NCBI RefSeq assembly: GCF_014534655.1
Contig: NZ_JACVVD010000001.1
Location: forward strand, 310,001 to 374,000
Length of the DNA: 64,000 bases
Reading direction: 5' to 3'
Source of the DNA: Paenibacillus sedimenti
Lineage (GTDB): Bacteria > Bacillota > Bacilli > Paenibacillales > NBRC-103111
A model generated the notes under the pieces. It made no database searches. It was given only the letters and a program-made list of their open reading frames with translations, and was not told where the DNA came from. Both the position numbers and the translations under genes were made by a program. Shown here piece after piece: positions 63,201 to 64,000 of the stretch; the first letter of the stretch is position 1, and every line of letters begins with the position of its first letter.

Positions 63201-64000
63201 AATACATTGGCTCTGCGGAGCCGGCCTGAAACAGGATTGACGTTTCTGGAGTTCTTGCAGCAAGTAAAAGAAACCGCGCTGCAAGCCTACGAGCATCAGG
63301 ATTATCCATTTGAGCTGCTGGTCGAACATTTGGGCTTACAAAGGGATTTAAGCCGTAATCCGTTGTTCGATACGATCTTTATTTTCCAAAATACGGATGA
63401 TGCGGAAATTGAACTGAACGAATTGCAATTCAAACCGTTCCCGCTCGAGCATAAAATCGCCAAATTCGATCTCGCGCTAACAGCCGTTGAGACCGAAGGT
63501 GAGATCGGATTTAATCTGGAGTACAGCACAAAATTGTTTAACATCGCAACGGTAGAGCGTATGGGCCGACATTTGTTAACCCTGATTGACAGCCTAATGG
63601 ATCGTCCCGATACCCTGCTTGCCGATCTTAACATCGTAACGGAAGAAGAGCATTCGCAATTGGCTCTTTTCAATGCAACGCATCGTAACGTGCCTAATGA
63701 TCAAACGCTGCACGGTCTGTTTGAGGAGCAGGCGGCTCTTTCTCCAGAGCAGCCGGCGGTTATCTTCTTAGACAGACAGTTGACCTATGCACAGCTGAAT
63801 ACGGCGGCTAACCGTTTGGCCAGGACGCTGCGGGATAAGGGCGTCCGTCCGGAATCGCGGGTCGGCATTATGGCGGAGCGCTCGCTTGAGCTGATTGTCG
63901 GCATCATGGCGATATTGAAAGCCGGAGGGGCATATGTGCCGATTGATCCGCAGTATCCGCAGGAACGGATTCGCTACATGCTGGAGGATAGCGGCACCTT
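53487..64000 (+). CDS. Lipopeptide NRPS 4 (5' part): halfC-A(Thr)-T-C-A(Val)-T-C-A(X12)-T-C-A...
   Basis: The frame is open to the window edge (3504 full codons). Residues 1-255 are only the C-terminal half of a condensation domain: it starts at the EQQYWLNKLQGE region, keeps a VGMPV block, and lacks HHxxxDG. A10 (from 274) has DFWNIGMVHK, Thr; T10 serine is 813. C11 (from about 870, HHIISDG at 1000) leads to A11 (from about 1324), DAFWLGGTFK, Val; T11 serine is 1858. C12 (from 1913) leads to A12 (from about 2362) with code D-I-W-E-L-T-A-D-D-K, not one I can assign; T12 serine is 2904. C13 (from 2959, HHIVSDG) leads to A13 (from 3408), cut off before its specificity region. There is no epimerase or thioesterase in the visible part, so chain elongation continues past the window. 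All carrier serines seen are in GGHS contexts. Confidence 0.93.
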   Translation, partial: MIDKYTQNMMLADGQFEKEQQYWLNKLQGEIVLSEFPRDADRTSTVSGSMSAIKYGFPPELSQKLQTIANKSDFALFMILLSGIKYLLHRYASQSEITVGMPVFKQNKQNAVLVNSLLLLKTTLMQDDCTFKQWLAAVKETVTSANEHQNFPYIKLTELLDLPEGNSNQPYLPTLVLLDSIHDRSSIDHVQSNVIFQFSHTEEQVELVLRYNSGVYSEFLMKQIAFHLIHFLRSALNEPDRSLGELELLSLAEKMKLLDEFNMTGASYPLDQTIHGLFEAQVLRTPEEIGASCGEENLTYRQLNERANSLARVLRSHGVGPDDRVGLLAERSLDMIVGIFATLKAGGAYVPLDPDYPQERTQFMLEDSWARVLLAQPHLMGKVPFDGITLDMSDSELYAGDTSDLEPVNGPHDMAYIIYTSGTTGKPKGVMIEHRNVVRLLVHDRLQFDFNERDVWTVFHSFCFDFSVWEMYGALLYGGKCVVVPKTTAQNPKAFAQLLRQEGVTVLNQTPTAFYALIHEELQQPDNGLAVRYVIFGGEALNPVMLKPWKAKYPNTLLINMYGITETTVHVTYKDITDREIETNLSNIGRPIPTLTSYIFDAQRRLVPIGVVGELYVGGDGVARGYLNREELTAERFVMNPYKPEERLYRSGDLTRLLPSGEMEYFGRIDHQVKIRGHRIELGEIETQLLRHERIQEATVLALDDEQGQKFLCAYFIADGEPTVSELRAHIGSDLPAYMIPSHFVKLDRMPLTANGKIDRKALPKPEGGLDSGTAYVAPRTELEAGLAQIWQNVLGCERVGVLDDFFALGGHSLKAMSLITAIHKAYDVEVPLSLMFETSNIEALARYIEVAVVENNGYVAIPPAPQQEVYPVSSAQKRMYIINQFEGAGTGYNMPGIFQLHGKLDRGRLEQAFRHLIIRHETLRTSFETVNGEPVQRVHASVPFEISYIEAIGAEPSHAEIERLIRAFIQPFDLQSSPLLRVGLIQLAVDHHIFMCDMHHIISDGVSMSILVKEFTALYHGETLPELSIQYKDFAVWQHDSLQSEKLKKQEAYWLDAFHGELPQLELPTDYLRPAVQSFEGNHVTLQAGYRIMEGVKRIAAETGSTLYMVLLAAYNVLLAKYSGKEDIIVGTPTAGRSHADVEGLIGMFVGTLAMRNKPEGHKTFKQFLAEVKLNAMKAYSNQDYPFEALLEKLNIVRDISRNPLFDTMFMVQNIDVQEAGFEELQIEPYVVENYISKFDLSLEAKEMESGLSVHLEYSTNLFARETVERLGRHYINLLESIVQEPERKLAELDMLSDEEKQQILTDFNDTKTDYPGELSIAGLFEQQARLTPDHPALVWSGKQLTYCQLNEKANRLARTLMGQGVGPDQAVGLLAERNMELIVGLLGILKAGGAFLLLDLDIPEERMKYMLEDSGARIVLTERHLRQKTAALGAVQVNILDEETGHFDTDGSDLEPKSGPRDLAYVIYTSGSTGKPKGVLIEQRSVVRLVKETNYVQWSANERILQTGALGFDAVTFEFFGALLNGGTLYLTDKSVILDSEKLSAFIAEHRITTMWLTSPLFNQLSQENAGMFAGLRQLLVGGDALSPSHINHVRSKCPGLRLINGYGPTENTTFSTTYPIERDYEGSIPIGRPISNSTAYIVNKYNQLLPVGVPGELCVGGDGVARGYANRPELTAETFVPNPFVEGEVMYRTGDLAKWLPDGAIEYRGRIDQQVKIRGYRIELGEIEAELLKHPAMKDAVVIAREDANGQKFLCAYIVGEQDLGAPEVKAFLSQELPSYMVPAYIVQMEKLPLTANGKIDRRELPEPEGGLGSEAEYAAPRNETEEQLVAIWQDVLGVLQVGIRDDFFLLGGHSLKAMTLLARIKQQLQANVPLRVLFESPTIEALALHIEQADKEAYAAIKPVESRDYYPVSSAQKRMYILGQFEGTGTAYNMPGVMFIEGELNLDTFRQSFIRLVERHESLRSSFDVIDGEPVQIVHGNLQFEIEYIDIVHDALEVGQLVEQFVRPFDLSRAPLLHVGLIHLQPGRHLFLFDMHHIISDGVSMAILVDEFVRLYQGEQLPELTIHYKDFAVWQNGFFQSERMQKQETYWLSQFDGEIPVLDLPTDFSRPSIQSFEGDYMTVGSGRELAEGLKKLAVETGATLYMVLLAAYHVLLAKYSGQEDIVIGTPIAGRPRAELEPVIGMFVNTLALRNRSEGGQTFKQFLASVKDTTLSAFEHQDYPFEAIVEKLNMARDLSRNPLFDTMFSMQNISVRAAQLDDLQFTPYETESRIAKFDLSMEATEEENQIRFNLEYSTRLFNRTTIERLAGHYLRTLHQIVMNPDSLLSEIDMLSDAERYEIIHTFNDTHVTFSMDVTMPQLFEQQAAQTPDRIAISFEGTQWTYRELNERANQLARYLLLTGMGQEDLAAILMHRSPRMIECILAVWKAGGAYVPIDPDYPQQRIRELLADSGAVCLLTEMPYVTPEIKDDFTGVIIPIDADDEVIRQVEENNVKLPPTISNHLAYVIYTSGSTGKPKGAMLEHAGMLNHMDAMISAFRLDEQSVIVQNAPHCFDISVWQLVTALVLGGRTAIYSNELVLNVREFLEQVAADKATVLEVVVSYMAAMLDLPETVALPDLQVVLVTGESIKPPLARKWFERYPHIKLVNAYGPTEASDDITLYVMDNAPELETVPIGKPVQNMHVYVVDSYMKLVPIGVQGELCVSGIGVGRGYLNDPERTQKAFMEDPFRGESGIRMYKTGDLARFLPDGNLEYVGRVDHQVKIRGYRIELGEIEAILLRQEGVKEAVVMDRTDAHSQKYLCAYFTSDDMIPASVLKESLSKELPGYMVPSYFVQMDRLPLTPNGKVNRKALPEPDGGGAQDYTAPSSETERTLCVIWQHVLGIGRVCIHDSFFELGGHSLKAMMLLAQIHRETGVEVPLRTLFEMPTVQQIAKFIDQSSSQNFVSIQPAEHQEYYPLSSAQKRMFILQQFEADSVGYNMPDVMLIEGELDVERFNQAYRALIRRHEALRTSFHTVNGEPRQKVHEDTELRIQIEVYQADSDEDTAKLVQSVIRPFNLSEAPLIRAVLIRRAADKHVFVYDMHHIVSDGVSSGIIASDFAALYAGAERPKLNIQYKDFAVWQNEQFQSGIMQKHEQYWLNKFTGEVPLLNLTTDYPRPQVKSFVGDFVAFGSGSKRMELLNRFAASQGTTLYMVLLAAFNVLLAKYSGQDDLVVGTPIAGRPHADVDNVVGMFVNTLALRSRPETGLTFLEFLQQVKETALQAYEHQDYPFELLVEHLGLQRDLSRNPLFDTIFIFQNTDDAEIELNELQFKPFPLEHKIAKFDLALTAVETEGEIGFNLEYSTKLFNIATVERMGRHLLTLIDSLMDRPDTLLADLNIVTEEEHSQLALFNATHRNVPNDQTLHGLFEEQAALSPEQPAVIFLDRQLTYAQLNTAANRLARTLRDKGVRPESRVGIMAERSLELIVGIMAILKAGGAYVPIDPQYPQERIRYMLEDSGT
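54393..55964 (+). repeat. Long direct repeat I, copy b (Thr A-T cassette of module 10)
   Basis: Partner of 28719-30290. Similarity falls off sharply after the T domain, where C11 and C4 are clearly different, so the copied unit is A-T rather than a whole module. Confidence 0.85.
57868..59163 (+). repeat. Long direct repeat II, copy b (Val A-T cassette of module 11)
   Basis: Partner of 50800-52095. The upstream boundary falls inside the A domain, so the shared unit is a sub-A fragment plus the carrier domain. Confidence 0.85.

Noticed and set aside
1-64000. CRISPR arrays, tRNA or rRNA genes, insertion sequences
   Set aside because: I saw no short regularly spaced repeats, tRNA-like folds, or transposase frames; the only long repeats are within the NRPS coding sequence.

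Overview
The window reads as chromosome of a low-to-moderate G+C Gram-positive bacterium, most likely Paenibacillus or a close relative. The grounds are AGGAGG-type ribosome binding sites, YesN/YesM-type two-component genes, SrfA-like nonribosomal peptide synthetases (NRPSs) and a tightly packed operon style. The genus is an inference from gene content; no rRNA or other marker gene is present.

Positions 1-10400 are a carbohydrate-uptake region. It opens with the 3' end of a family-1 solute-binding protein and a cytoplasmic sialidase-like (BNR/Asp-box) protein. A ribose-type ABC system follows, wrapped around a two-component system: lipoprotein sugar-binding protein 1, AraC-type response regulator, YesM-type histidine kinase, a terminator, a close paralogue of the binding protein, then an RbsA-like double ATPase and an RbsC-like permease.

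Positions 10500-20000 are an accessory/export region. It holds a large secreted repeat protein of unknown function, a MacA/MacB-type tripartite ABC exporter (adaptor, ATPase, FtsX-fold permease) and, directly abutting it, an Sfp-type phosphopantetheinyl transferase. A membrane-anchored PAF-acetylhydrolase-like esterase follows, then a convergent secreted lipase.

Positions 20150-64000 (running off the window) are a very large NRPS operon: a type II thioesterase and four synthetase genes. The first synthetase begins with a condensation domain very like the lipoinitiation (C-starter) domain of surfactin synthetase SrfAA, so the product should be an N-acylated lipopeptide. Adenylation pockets read by eye give: acyl-Thr-Orn-Thr-Tyr(like)-D-Phe-X6-D-Thr-Pro-Val-Thr-Val-X12-X13..., with no terminal thioesterase before the window ends. 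X6 and X12 have specificity codes I cannot assign; X13 is cut off. I do not recognise this residue order as a known lipopeptide.

Unusual points in the assembly line are: a module split between polypeptides 3 and 4, where a full C domain ends one protein and a half C domain starts the next; a Gly-to-Ala change in the catalytic HHxxxDG motif of the second C domain; and two pairs of nearly identical, G+C-rich adenylation-thiolation cassettes (Thr modules 3 and 10, Val modules 9 and 11), which suggest recent internal duplication or gene conversion. The phosphopantetheinyl transferase would activate the carrier domains, the type II thioesterase would clear misprimed carriers, and the MacAB-like exporter is a reasonable candidate for export or self-protection.
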